Under the pieces are notes generated by a model. That model was not told the DNA's origin, did no database searches, and worked only from the letters and a program-made list of their open reading frames with translations. A DNA stretch of 64,000 nucleotides from the NCBI GenBank assembly GCA_903871335.1, contig CAIQGE010000035.1, forward strand, positions 1 to 64,000, read 5' to 3'. Shown piece after piece: positions 1-10,052 of this stretch. Positions within the stretch are counted from its first letter, which is position 1, and each line of letters begins with the position of its first letter. Source of the stretch: an uncultured Actinomycetes bacterium (GTDB taxonomy: Bacteria > Actinomycetota > Acidimicrobiia > Acidimicrobiales > RAAP-2). A program made the translations under genes and the position numbers.

Positions 1-645
1 AGCCAGAGTGGCGACCGTCCCCGCCAAGCCGACCACGCGCACTCTCCCGACGAGCCGCTCAAAGTCCGGCACGTGCGACCACGCTCGCTGTATTTCGGCC
101 TCGATCATCTCGTTCGCTCGCTCGCGCGCCGCCGTCGTGAGCACGCCGACGCCCAGAGCCCGCTCGGTCACGCGCACACAGCCCAGTTGCATGGAAAAGG
201 CCAACAACGTACCGTTGATCATGGCGGCCATCTCCGTGGAGCCGCCTCCGATATCGAGGATCATGGTGGGCACGTCGACGTCGGGCAGGTCCGCGGTGGC
301 TCCGCGCAACGAGAGCTGCGCTTCTTCGTTCCCGCTGAGCAACGCGACGCGGGCGCCGGTAATTTCGGCGGCTCGTTCCAGGAAAAAGGCGCCATTCGCG
401 GCATCCCGCGCCGCGGACGTCGCGATCAGTCGTGACCTCGTCACGCGCGCGTCGTCCATGAATCTCGCGTACTGCGTCAGAACGTCGAAATTCCTCTGGA
501 GTGCCTCGTCGGCCAGAGTGCCCGTCGCGTCGACGTCTTGACCGAGACGAGTGATGCGCATTTCGCGGCGGAGCGCTCGACCCGTATCGTCGGCGATCAG
601 AAGTCGAGTGGAATTGGTTCCACAGTCAATCGCCGCGACGCTCAT
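1..645 (-). CDS. ppx: Ppx/GppA exopolyphosphatase, C-terminus cut by window edge
   Basis: This protein would hydrolyse polyphosphate or pppGpp in the cytoplasm. I read 215 codons from ATG at 645 to the window edge with no stop. The N-terminus MSVAAIDCGTNSTRLLIADD is the phosphate-1 loop of the sugar kinase/actin fold. It is followed by an ATSAARDA segment and by ILDIGGGSTE, the second phosphate loop typical of Ppx/GppA. The family is usually about 300-500 residues, so a third or more is missing only because the window ends. Its ATG overlaps the stop of the DUF501 gene (ATGA), so it is the distal member of the eno-ftsB-DUF501-ppx operon, a common actinobacterial order. Whether it prefers polyphosphate or pppGpp cannot be told from this part. 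Confidence 0.9.
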   Translation of the reverse strand, partial: MSVAAIDCGTNSTRLLIADDTGRALRREMRITRLGQDVDATGTLADEALQRNFDVLTQYARFMDDARVTRSRLIATSAARDAANGAFFLERAAEITGARVALLSGNEEAQLSLRGATADLPDVDVPTMILDIGGGSTEMAAMINGTLLAFSMQLGCVRVTERALGVGVLTTAARERANEMIEAEIQRAWSHVPDFERLVGRVRVVGLAGTVATLA

Positions 646-1124
646 CGCACCTCGCAGATCACCACGGGTGGCACGCGGACAGCCTCGGCCACCAGTGCAC
701 CAACGGGATCGCTCCCACCCACCAAGAAGTACGCCAAATGAGCGTGCAGGCACTTCACGCCCACGCGCGTGCCACCCACGCCACCGGAAGGTTGAACGAG
801 ATCGTGCCGAACGACGGCTTTTTCTCGAAGGGCGGCGTACTCGCGATGGGTGGCGGCTAATTCGTCGGCGTCCACGAGATCTTCGAATCGGTGGACGCCG
901 CTCTCACCTTCGAGTCGACTCACCGCGTCGTGTAATTCGGCGTCGACCAACCAGAACAGCGTGGGCAGTGGGGTGCCGTCGCGCAAGTGCGGTTCGTTCT
1001 CGATCACGACAGGTGACCCGCTCGCGCGGCGCACCACGACCGCGAAGCGCGCCGCGACCGGTCGCCCGAGCAATCCCGCTACTACCTCGTGGTCGTCACT
1101 CGACGCGTCGAAAAAAGTGCTCAA
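642..1124 (-). CDS. DUF501 family protein
   Basis: A 160-residue protein of unknown function that matches the actinobacterial DUF501 family. The recognisable segments are a middle stretch with TPLPTLFWLVD and a C-terminal CLHAHLAYFLVGGSDPVG, which is the family's most conserved motif with its Cys-His-His cluster. No signal peptide or membrane segment is visible. Both ends overlap neighbours by 4 nt: its start overlaps the ftsB stop and its stop overlaps the ppx start, so translation is probably coupled. The constant position between ftsB and ppx suggests a link to cell division or phosphate/nucleotide metabolism, but that is inference. Confidence 0.9.
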   Translation of the reverse strand: MSTFFDASSDDHEVVAGLLGRPVAARFAVVVRRASGSPVVIENEPHLRDGTPLPTLFWLVDAELHDAVSRLEGESGVHRFEDLVDADELAATHREYAALREKAVVRHDLVQPSGGVGGTRVGVKCLHAHLAYFLVGGSDPVGALVAEAVRVPPVVICEVR

Positions 1125-1537
1125 CGCCAGAATTCGAGAGTGTGCACGACGCGAGACCAGAATCCCGCGCCGTGATGAACACTGTGTTGACTGCCCGACG
1201 TGACGCCGCTCGTCCCGAGGGGAGACGCCAACGGCGAGTCACCCGGGTCACCGGCCGTGCCGTCTCCATTGTTCAAGACTTGGATGAGACGCTGGCCGGG
1301 TTGGACCAACTGGTACTCCTGGCGAGCGAGTTCTTCCGTCGCCTGCGCCGTGGACAGCGCCTTTTGTTGAACTTGGAGGACGTGACCTTGTTGGTGCAGC
1401 AGAGCGATCTGTTGCGACACCGCGTTCATCTGCGTTCGTTGGCTCAGCAGGGTCGAAAAGGGGAACCACACGACGATCATGCCTACCGCGGTCACCACCG
1501 CGAGAGGCATCACGAGACGATGGGTCACCCGATTCAT
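1121..1537 (-). CDS. ftsB: FtsB/DivIC-type septum formation initiator
   Basis: A 138-residue bitopic divisome protein. A single membrane segment at about residues 9-27 (LVMPLAVVTAVGMIVVWF) is preceded by a short basic N-terminus. It is followed by a Gln-rich stretch predicted to form a coiled coil (about 33-70), and then the conserved pattern ELARQEYQLVQPGQ, typical of the DivIC family where the outside domain begins. The tail after residue 90 is Gly/Ser/Thr-rich and looks disordered. In bacteria FtsB works with FtsL and FtsQ to activate septal peptidoglycan synthesis. It lies 3 nt after the enolase stop, and its stop overlaps the DUF501 start. The location next to eno is the usual actinobacterial one. 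Confidence 0.88.
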   Translation of the reverse strand: MNRVTHRLVMPLAVVTAVGMIVVWFPFSTLLSQRTQMNAVSQQIALLHQQGHVLQVQQKALSTAQATEELARQEYQLVQPGQRLIQVLNNGDGTAGDPGDSPLASPLGTSGVTSGSQHSVHHGAGFWSRVVHTLEFWR

Positions 1538-1540
1538 GCT

Positions 1541-2887
<1,347 letters not shown>

Positions 2888-4273
2888 TCAAGGTGTGTCG
2901 TTCGTAGGACCGTGACCCTCAGCGACGCGAATGTCGTCGCGAAGTCGTAACGCTCGCTCCCGCAAGACGCCTTCGAGATCAACACCCGCAATACGGGCCA
3001 TGTCCTCAACGGCGCTGAGCAAATCTCCCCACGCCGGGTCGGCGTCGGTCACCACCGCGTCGCTCACCACGTCCATGGGAATGACGATGTGGTCGAGCGC
3101 TCGCGCCGCTCGGTGTCGCGCCGTGTCACCGTCATCGAGAGGCAGCCCGACCGAGAGGGCCTTTCGTCGCATTTTCGCGTACAGCGTGAGGGCGGGCAGT
3201 TGGAGGGCCACGCCGTCGGTGACGCTCGAACGCTTCTTCTCCACTCGCTTGATTTCTTCCCAGCGGGATGCCACGTCGTCCGCACCGTCGACCTCGACGT
3301 CGCCGAAGACGTGTGGATGGCGACCAATGAGTTTCTCCCGTACGCCGTCGGCGATGGTGACGAGATCAAACCTCTCGTCCTCGCTGCCCAGTTCGGCGTG
3401 GAAGACAATTTGGAACAAGACGTCACCGAGTTCCTCCATCACGTGGCGGGCGTCGGCGTGCGGATCATCGGCGTCGTACGCGTCGAGTGCGTCCAGAGCT
3501 TCGTAAGCCTCTTCCAGTAAGTGCCGCGTGAGCGACGAGTGGGTTTGCTCCTGGTCCCAAGGACACTGCGCGCGCAACGTGCGCATCAAATCAACGAGGT
3601 CGTCCATCGCTTCGCCCGCGGTGCGCAGCGACGGGACCCACAGCGACGTGAGGTGGTCTGCGGCGGTGAACGAGGGTAGAGATCGCGCCACTATCGATTC
3701 GATGTGCTCGTCCGGCAAGCCGACGTGATGCAACACGATCACCTCGGTCGACGGAGGCAGGCGATCCGCCACGGTGGCCAAAATCTCCGCACTGTACGTC
3801 TGAAGCACGAGTAAGGGACCGGGGCCTCGCAGCGGTTCGCTCGAGGACAACGCGTCCACGACCCGCAGCGACTGAGCCATCGGATCGCAGCCGAGAGCCG
3901 CGCACGCGACGTCAATCACGGACACGGCGGGTTGACAGCGAACGTCGATATCGGTGTACCCGAAGAGCAATTCGACAGTCCTCTCCGCGACGACCGGGGA
4001 ACCAGGAACCGCGTAGACCACGGTGTTGTTCGGAGACTCCGCGGCGAGCTGGATCAGATCTCTCACGATGTTCTCGTAGAGCTCGTCGAAGGAGGATGCC
4101 GTCTCGTACCACTCGTCGTAGCTCGGCACCATGGCGAATTCCTGCGCCGCCGGATGACGTCGTGTCCGCAATCGCGCGACGGGCGCGTTCAGTAGAGCGT
4201 CGCGCGCCGCGGCCGTGAGAAGTGACGAGTCACCCGGACCCAGACCGACGATGAGAATCGTCGGTGGGATCAC
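2888..4273 (-). CDS. mazG: MazG nucleotide pyrophosphohydrolase fused to a tetrapyrrole-methylase-like domain
   Basis: A 461-residue fusion. Residues about 1-210 form a tetrapyrrole (SAM-dependent) methylase-like domain that begins ILIVGLGPGDSSLLT and contains VVYAVPGSPVVAERTV. The rest is MazG, with LMRTLRAQCPWDQEQTHSS and the acidic metal-binding motif EEAYEALDALD followed by HVMEELGDVLFQIVFH. MazG hydrolyses NTPs to NMP and PPi, which cleans the nucleotide pool. The same architecture occurs in YabN-type proteins of Gram-positive bacteria; the substrate of the methylase half is unknown. The GTG start follows the PPIase stop with no gap, and the gene precedes enolase. Confidence 0.92.
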   Translation of the reverse strand: MIPPTILIVGLGPGDSSLLTAAARDALLNAPVARLRTRRHPAAQEFAMVPSYDEWYETASSFDELYENIVRDLIQLAAESPNNTVVYAVPGSPVVAERTVELLFGYTDIDVRCQPAVSVIDVACAALGCDPMAQSLRVVDALSSSEPLRGPGPLLVLQTYSAEILATVADRLPPSTEVIVLHHVGLPDEHIESIVARSLPSFTAADHLTSLWVPSLRTAGEAMDDLVDLMRTLRAQCPWDQEQTHSSLTRHLLEEAYEALDALDAYDADDPHADARHVMEELGDVLFQIVFHAELGSEDERFDLVTIADGVREKLIGRHPHVFGDVEVDGADDVASRWEEIKRVEKKRSSVTDGVALQLPALTLYAKMRRKALSVGLPLDDGDTARHRAARALDHIVIPMDVVSDAVVTDADPAWGDLLSAVEDMARIAGVDLEGVLRERALRLRDDIRVAEGHGPTNDTP

Positions 4274-5329
4274 CTAGAAACCCAGCGCCGCGCCGCCGCC
4301 CGGCGTCACCGTGGGTGACGGCGTGGACAGCGCGTTCACCTTGAGACTCGAAGTGGACCAACGACCCAAGTTGGGATTGACATACACGCCGGCGAGAGAC
4401 AGGAGCGCCTTTTGCTCGTCGGACGCGAGGCTCGCGTTATACGAGCGAACGTCGGCGAGTACGACCGTCTGGGCGTCGGCGAAGGAGTTGGGTGTGCGCT
4501 TGGTGGGTGCGACGTAGAGAGCCACGTTCGCGCCCGCGTAGTTCACCGTACTGAACGTGGTGGGGAACGTATTCAGGGGTGTTCCGTAGGTGTCTTTGCG
4601 CACTTCCGAATAACCCTGTGACGACGGGGTGTAACACCCGTACGCGCCGCCCTTGGAGCCGCTCGGGTCTTCGGAGTACTTCGCGGCCAGTTCCGATACG
4701 GACTTCCCAGCGGCCAGGTCGCTCTGGAAAGCACTCAGATTGGAATAATTGACGACGGCGACCGAGATACAGATCGTGTCGTAGAAGTCCTTGTGGCTGT
4801 TGTAATACGACTCGAGACCCGCGGACGTGAGCGGATATGTTCCGGGCGTTGACTTGAGCAACCACACCGAAGCGGCCTCATTGACGAGGATATTCTTCAC
4901 GAACCATTTCGGCAGTGCCGCCACGACCGAGGCTGGAGAAGCGGTGCACGTCGCCGAATGAGCCTGCGCGGCGCTGGAGAGTTCATTGACGAATTCCGTC
5001 GTGGCCTGCGGGATGTTCACTTTCGATGGCGTCCAGTGATCGTGTCGACTCACCCAATCCGTGATCGCCAAACCTTCCACCTGAATCTGGGTCCACGACG
5101 CCGTCCCGGTCGCGTTGAAGGCGACCGACGACGATGCCGTATTCATCCCGTACAGCGCATTGAGATAACACGCGAGCTGCGGATGATCGTGGATGACTTG
5201 CAATTCGGCTCGCAAGGTGACCGAGGAGATCGACGACCCGTTGACGCGAGTGGCGTCGGCGCTCACGAAGCGACCAGCGAGACCGGCACCCACTAGGGCG
5301 ACGGCGAGAAGTACGACGAGACGGCGCAT
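4274..5329 (-). CDS. Exported PpiC-type peptidyl-prolyl isomerase
   Basis: A 351-residue extracytoplasmic folding factor of the parvulin/SurA kind. An N-terminal signal segment (MRRLVVLLAVALVGAGLAG) has no cysteine lipobox, so it is probably released or anchored by the uncleaved segment. A SurA-like N-domain follows, then the parvulin core with YYNSHKDFYDTICISVAVV, the SELAAKYSEDPSGSKGGAYG turn and SQGYSEVRK. It starts one nucleotide inside the mfd stop (TAATG) and is followed immediately by mazG, so the three genes look co-transcribed. The mfd-PPIase-mazG-eno order is seen in other actinobacteria. The substrate is unknown. Confidence 0.85.
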   Translation of the reverse strand: MRRLVVLLAVALVGAGLAGRFVSADATRVNGSSISSVTLRAELQVIHDHPQLACYLNALYGMNTASSSVAFNATGTASWTQIQVEGLAITDWVSRHDHWTPSKVNIPQATTEFVNELSSAAQAHSATCTASPASVVAALPKWFVKNILVNEAASVWLLKSTPGTYPLTSAGLESYYNSHKDFYDTICISVAVVNYSNLSAFQSDLAAGKSVSELAAKYSEDPSGSKGGAYGCYTPSSQGYSEVRKDTYGTPLNTFPTTFSTVNYAGANVALYVAPTKRTPNSFADAQTVVLADVRSYNASLASDEQKALLSLAGVYVNPNLGRWSTSSLKVNALSTPSPTVTPGGGAALGF

Positions 5330-8300
5330 TAGACCATGCTACCGATCGAACTCGGGTCGTCAGAGTCGACGGGAGGCACCACATCCCGCAACAGGGCGAT
5401 AAGCGGTGCGGGACTCGTCTCGTTCGGCGCGAGTTCGAGTCGCAACTGTTTCGTGTTTTCGTCGTACGCCTTGGGTCCGTAAAGACGACGGAGTCGCAGG
5501 GCTTGGGACAGCGGCAGAGTGAGTGGCCCGAGTCGCGCCACGGCTTTGGACCGGACGCCCACCTTGGCGGGCTGCACGACGATCTCACTCACGCCCACGC
5601 GTAGGCATTCCACGCGCAGTTCACTGAGTGCCAGCAGCCCTTCGGCCGACGTGGGCAATGGCCCGTAACGGTCGATCCATTCGGCTCGTACGTCGTCGAG
5701 GTGCGCGAGCGTGGTGACCGACGCGAGCCGCCGGTACGCCTCGAGACGATCGTCGTCGGCCTCGATATAGGTAGTCGGCAGATGTGCCTCTCCGGGCACG
5801 TCCAATGACACGGTGACCACTTCGCGCGGTATTTCGCCCTTGGCTTCGGCGACCGCTTCGGCGACCAATTGCACGTACAGGTCGTATCCCACCGCGGCCA
5901 CCGGACCGGACTGATCGTGGCCGAGCAGGTTGCCGGCACCCCTGATCTCGAGATCTCGCATCGCGATCTTGAAACCGCTGCCGAGCGCGGTGTTGTCCCC
6001 AATAGTGCGCAACCGTTCGTAGGCCGTCTCGGACAGGACACGATCGGCGGGGTGGAATAGGTACGCGTACGCCCTCGCACCGGCCCGTCCAACGCGACCG
6101 CGCAACTGATGAAGTTGTCCGAGGCCCAACAAATCGGCGCGATCCACGATCAACGTATTGACAGTAGGCATATCGATGCCCGACTCCACGATCGTCGTGC
6201 ACACGAGCACGTCGTAGTGACGATGCCAAAAATCATTGACAATCGTCTCGAGCGACCCTTCGTCCATCTGTCCGTGCGCCACGGCGATGCGGGCGTCCGG
6301 CACCAAACTCGCTAAACGTCGCGCCACCTCATCAATGTCAGCCACTCGGTTATGAACGAAGAAGACTTGACCCTCTCGCAACAGCTCGCGACGCACCGCC
6401 TCAATCACCGCGGCTTCGTCGTATTCACCGACGTGCGTGAGAATCGGACGTCGTTCGGCGGGCGGCGTTGTCACCATCGATAGGTCTCTAATACCGGTGA
6501 AGGCCATCTCGAGGGTCCGCGGAATCGGGCTGGCCGACAGAGTGAGAACGTCCACACCCACGGCGCGCCGCTTGATGGCCTCTTTGTGATTCACGCCAAA
6601 TCGCTGTTCTTCGTCCACGACGAGAAGACCAAGGTCCTTGTAGACAATCTTCTCGTCGAGCAGGCGATGGGTCCCGACCACCACGTCGACGGAACCATCC
6701 GCCAAACCGGCAATCGTGCGGCGCACGTCCACGTCTTCGACGAAACGACTCAACAGCGCCACGTTGACCGGGAAACCCGCGAAGCGTTCGCTCAGCGTGG
6801 CGTGATGTTGGCTCGCCAGCAGAGTGGTGGGAACCAAGAACGCCACCTGTTTGTTGTCCTGCACCGCTTTGAAAACCGCACGTAGGGCGATCTCGGTCTT
6901 CCCGAAACCGACGTCCGCACAGACCAGTCGATCCATGGGTCGCGGCCGCTCCATGTCCTCTTTCACCTCGGCGATCGCGCGTAGTTGATCGGCCGTCTCG
7001 GTAAACGGAAAGAGCGATTCCATCTCGTGCTGCCACGTCGTGTCGGGGCTGAACGCGAATCCCGTCGCCACGGTTCTCTCTCGGTAGAGAGCCACGAGTT
7101 CTTGGGCCACGATGGTCGCGGCGGCGCGTGCTTTGGCGCGGGACTTTTGCCACTGCTCGGAACCCATCTTGGACAACGTGGGTGCGTCGCCGCCGCTGTA
7201 GGGGGTGAGGGCGTCAATTTGGTCCGTCGGCCAATAACTCCGTCCGTCCTTGAATTCGAGGATCAGGTAGTCGCGAGTCGTGCCGTTGATGACTCGCGTC
7301 GTCGAGCCAGAAAATTTCGCGACGCCGTGCTGGCGATGGACCACGTAGCTACCAATGGCGAGGCCGTCAAAGAAGCCATCCACCGATCGCGAGCGCGTGC
7401 GCGGTGCGCGGTGCACCGCGCGCCGCCCGGTCACGTCCGACTCGCTCCACACCGTGAGTCCCGCTTCGTCCAGGCTGAAGCCGTGAGGCAGTGGAGCGAC
7501 GACGACGCTCACCCGTACGTCGAGCAGCGCCTCCGGGTTCGTCGAGACGTCGACGCCTTCGGCCGACAAGAGTTCCGCGATGCGACTCGCGGACGCGTGC
7601 GACGTGGCGGCAATCACCCCTCGATGGTGAGGACCCCAGGAACGCACGTGTTGGGCCAACCGGCCGGGATCACCCTGGACGACCGGTGGGCTCACGGCCG
7701 GCCAGTTGAAGGAACCGGGTTGCAACGAGCCGCCGACCGTGAGCGCGACGTCGCGATGGCCGAAGACCGTCTCGTAGTCGACGTGGATGAGTGGCAGTTC
7801 GCTCTCCACGCCCCACGTGCGGCCGACGGCCGTGACGAGGTCACGTTCTTCGTCGAGCAAGTCAGAGAGCCGGTCACGCACGCGCTGCGGTTCAAACAGG
7901 ACGATCGAGGCGTCCTGTGGCACGTCATCGACGACGGTGCGGGCGGCGGGCGCGAACCACGGCAGCCAGCCCTCCATACCGTCAAACAGAATTCCGTCGG
8001 CGAGACGTTGGAATGCCTCTCGCCCCCAGGGGAATTCTCGGGCCAACTCGTGCGCTCGCGACGTGGTCGCGGCGTCGGGACGCCACTCGCGCGCGGCGAA
8101 AATCGACACGAGATCGACGTCACGAGTGCTGCGCTGGTCGGCGACGTCAAAGACGCAGAGGCGTTCCACCTCGTCGCCGAAGAGATCGAGTCGCACCGGT
8201 TCATCCGCGGCCGCGGGCCACACGTCGACGATGCCCCCGCGCACTGCGAATTCGCCGCGGTGCTCGACCGCGTGCTCCCGTCGATAACCGAAGTCAACCA

Positions 8301-8763
8301 GCGCGGCGAGAAGATCGTCGCGCTCGACAATGTCACCCACCCCCATCGTGATGGGAGCGCTCACTCGTTCCGGTGGCACGAGCTGGGTGAGAGCACGCAC
8401 GCTCGCGACGATGACCCGCGGGACATCGAGGCCGTCGTGGAGTCGCCAGCGGAGCTCGTGGCGCTGGCCCATCACGGTCAGATCCGGGCTCACTCGCTCT
8501 AAGGGGTGCGTATCCCACGCCGGGAGCAGCACTACATCACCATCCACCAGGACGCGTAAGGCATCAAGGAACTCTTCGGCCGCGCTCTGGGTGGCGGTCA
8601 CCACGACCGTGCAGGCCGCCTGCGACGCGTGAAGCGCGATCGCCGCCGGTGCCGCGAAGCCACCCACGACGATGTTCGTGGCGTTCCCCGCGGTACCGAG
8701 GGACTGACGAATCCTGGTGAGAAGGGGGGCGAGGACCCCGCGTTCACTCACCCTTCGCTGCAT
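5329..8763 (-). CDS. mfd: Transcription-repair coupling factor Mfd
   Basis: A 1144-residue ATP-dependent translocase that removes stalled RNA polymerase and recruits UvrA. In order it has a degenerate UvrB-like domain containing GGIVDVWPAAADEPVRLDLF, the RNA-polymerase-interaction domain starting near GSYVVHRQHGVAKF, the helicase motor with Walker A DVGFGKTE (about residue 617), DEEQRFG (about 716), and motifs such as TLSASPIPRTL and QLRGRVGRAG. A TRCF C-terminal domain then contains LPTTYIEADDDRLEAYRRL. Length and motifs are typical. The ATG overlaps the end of pth by 20 nt. A GTG four codons downstream would shorten the overlap and is an alternative start. Confidence 0.98.
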   Translation of the reverse strand: MQRRVSERGVLAPLLTRIRQSLGTAGNATNIVVGGFAAPAAIALHASQAACTVVVTATQSAAEEFLDALRVLVDGDVVLLPAWDTHPLERVSPDLTVMGQRHELRWRLHDGLDVPRVIVASVRALTQLVPPERVSAPITMGVGDIVERDDLLAALVDFGYRREHAVEHRGEFAVRGGIVDVWPAAADEPVRLDLFGDEVERLCVFDVADQRSTRDVDLVSIFAAREWRPDAATTSRAHELAREFPWGREAFQRLADGILFDGMEGWLPWFAPAARTVVDDVPQDASIVLFEPQRVRDRLSDLLDEERDLVTAVGRTWGVESELPLIHVDYETVFGHRDVALTVGGSLQPGSFNWPAVSPPVVQGDPGRLAQHVRSWGPHHRGVIAATSHASASRIAELLSAEGVDVSTNPEALLDVRVSVVVAPLPHGFSLDEAGLTVWSESDVTGRRAVHRAPRTRSRSVDGFFDGLAIGSYVVHRQHGVAKFSGSTTRVINGTTRDYLILEFKDGRSYWPTDQIDALTPYSGGDAPTLSKMGSEQWQKSRAKARAAATIVAQELVALYRERTVATGFAFSPDTTWQHEMESLFPFTETADQLRAIAEVKEDMERPRPMDRLVCADVGFGKTEIALRAVFKAVQDNKQVAFLVPTTLLASQHHATLSERFAGFPVNVALLSRFVEDVDVRRTIAGLADGSVDVVVGTHRLLDEKIVYKDLGLLVVDEEQRFGVNHKEAIKRRAVGVDVLTLSASPIPRTLEMAFTGIRDLSMVTTPPAERRPILTHVGEYDEAAVIEAVRRELLREGQVFFVHNRVADIDEVARRLASLVPDARIAVAHGQMDEGSLETIVNDFWHRHYDVLVCTTIVESGIDMPTVNTLIVDRADLLGLGQLHQLRGRVGRAGARAYAYLFHPADRVLSETAYERLRTIGDNTALGSGFKIAMRDLEIRGAGNLLGHDQSGPVAAVGYDLYVQLVAEAVAEAKGEIPREVVTVSLDVPGEAHLPTTYIEADDDRLEAYRRLASVTTLAHLDDVRAEWIDRYGPLPTSAEGLLALSELRVECLRVGVSEIVVQPAKVGVRSKAVARLGPLTLPLSQALRLRRLYGPKAYDENTKQLRLELAPNETSPAPLIALLRDVVPPVDSDDPSSIGSMV

Positions 8764-9373
8764 TCACGCGACGTTGCGCTTCGTCGAAGGGAACGCTCAG
8801 GAGTTCCTCCAGCGCATCCGCGGCGGCCGCGACGTCGCTGGCGAGAGCCGCCTTGCGCGCTCCGGTCGGTGGTCGCAGCACCCAGTCGGCACCTTGTTCT
8901 TTCGTGGGCGGTTTGCCCACGCCGATCCTCAGGCGCCCAAATTCTTGCGTGCCGAGAACACTTGCGATGGATCGCAGTCCGTTATGACCCGCGAGACCAC
9001 CACCCCACTTGAGACGAAGACGTCCGGGTTCGAGATCGAGTTCATCGTGGGCCACCACGAGTCCGGAGAGGTCCGTGAGTGAGACGCGGCGCAACAGGGG
9101 TGGGAGCGCGGCTCCGGACTCGTTCATGAACGTCGTGGGCACCGCCAATGTCACGCGTCCCACCGGAGTGGTGATCGTGGCGCTCACGCAGCGCTGACGA
9201 CTTTCGAGGACGAGTTTTGTCCCGTGACGCGAGGCAAGTAGCCGCACGGCGTCGCCGCCCACGTTGTGACGAGAGCCTTCGTATTGCGTACCGGGGTTGG
9301 CAAGTCCCAGCAGAACCAGGTCGCTCGGGCTACCCCGCCGTTCGCCGGCGTCGCGTGGCCGCCGAAGCGCCAC
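8744..9373 (-). CDS. pth: Peptidyl-tRNA hydrolase
   Basis: Pth releases peptides from peptidyl-tRNA that has dropped off the ribosome. The 209 residues include the family signature GLANPGTQYEGSRHNVGGDA with catalytic His, and VAHDELDLEPGRLRLKWGGG with catalytic Asp, followed by GHNGLRSI. About 16 residues precede the usual start of the domain, so a later start is possible, though no better site is obvious. It lies 6 nt after the rplY stop, and rplY-pth is a widespread bacterial pair. Confidence 0.96.
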   Translation of the reverse strand: MALRRPRDAGERRGSPSDLVLLGLANPGTQYEGSRHNVGGDAVRLLASRHGTKLVLESRQRCVSATITTPVGRVTLAVPTTFMNESGAALPPLLRRVSLTDLSGLVVAHDELDLEPGRLRLKWGGGLAGHNGLRSIASVLGTQEFGRLRIGVGKPPTKEQGADWVLRPPTGARKAALASDVAAAADALEELLSVPFDEAQRRVNAAKGE

Positions 9374-9379
9374 CGTGGA

Positions 9380-9964
9380 CTAGGCCTGCGCGGTGGCGGT
9401 CTTCGCCGCGCGACCGGCGCGCGTCGCGACGACCGGCAGACCGTGGTCACCCGCGGCCACCACGCCCTCGGGAAGAATCACGTCGCCGACCTTGATCGAT
9501 CCACCCACCGTGAGGTCCGAAATGTCCACGTCAACGTGCGTCGGAATCTGGTCGGGACGAGCGGTCACGAGCAGGGCGAAGGCCTGCTGGTCGACTTCGT
9601 AGTCGGCGTGACGCACTTCAACGGCGTCACCAATGAGGTGCAGCGGTACTTCGACCGTCACGCCCTTGTTGGGGTCGACGACCTGGAAGTCAACGTGGGA
9701 GACGGTGTTGCGGAAGGGGTGGCGCTGGATTTCGCGCGCCATGACGGTGTAGCTCGTGCCGTCGGCTTCCAGCGTGATCAGAGTGTTGAGTCCCTGTTCG
9801 CCCGACACGGCGGTGCGGAACTCCTTGGCGTTGACCGACACGGGCAGAGGCGTCACACCTTCGCCGTAGACGACACCGGGAATGAGACCCTCGGCGCGCA
9901 GACGGCGCACGGGGCGCGAACCGATCTCACGGTTCGTCGATGCACTCAAAGCGACCTGCGACAT
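9380..9964 (-). CDS. rplY: 50S ribosomal protein bL25 (CTC form)
   Basis: The product is 194 residues. I chose the ATG at 9964 because AGAGGAG stands just upstream and the protein then begins MSQVALSASTNREIGSRPVR, as the family does; a longer reading frame upstream has no such features. The N-terminal domain, which binds 5S rRNA, contains RRLRAEGLIPGVVYGEG and a SHVDFQVVD motif. A C-terminal TL5/CTC-type domain follows, with HVDVDISDLTVGGSIKVGDV and an Ala-rich tail. It precedes pth by 6 nt. Confidence 0.96.
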   Translation of the reverse strand: MSQVALSASTNREIGSRPVRRLRAEGLIPGVVYGEGVTPLPVSVNAKEFRTAVSGEQGLNTLITLEADGTSYTVMAREIQRHPFRNTVSHVDFQVVDPNKGVTVEVPLHLIGDAVEVRHADYEVDQQAFALLVTARPDQIPTHVDVDISDLTVGGSIKVGDVILPEGVVAAGDHGLPVVATRAGRAAKTATAQA

Positions 9965-10052
9965 GACAACTCCTCTAGGAATCTGGGGCGCGACAGCGAT
10001 GCCCGCGCACAGGGAGACAAGTCTAGCCGAGGACGCGGAGGCCCGAAAAGAG

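Noticed and set aside
6985-8502. A 505-codon open frame on the plus strand
   Set aside because: Antisense to mfd, which is complete and motif-rich; the frame is a codon-bias shadow.
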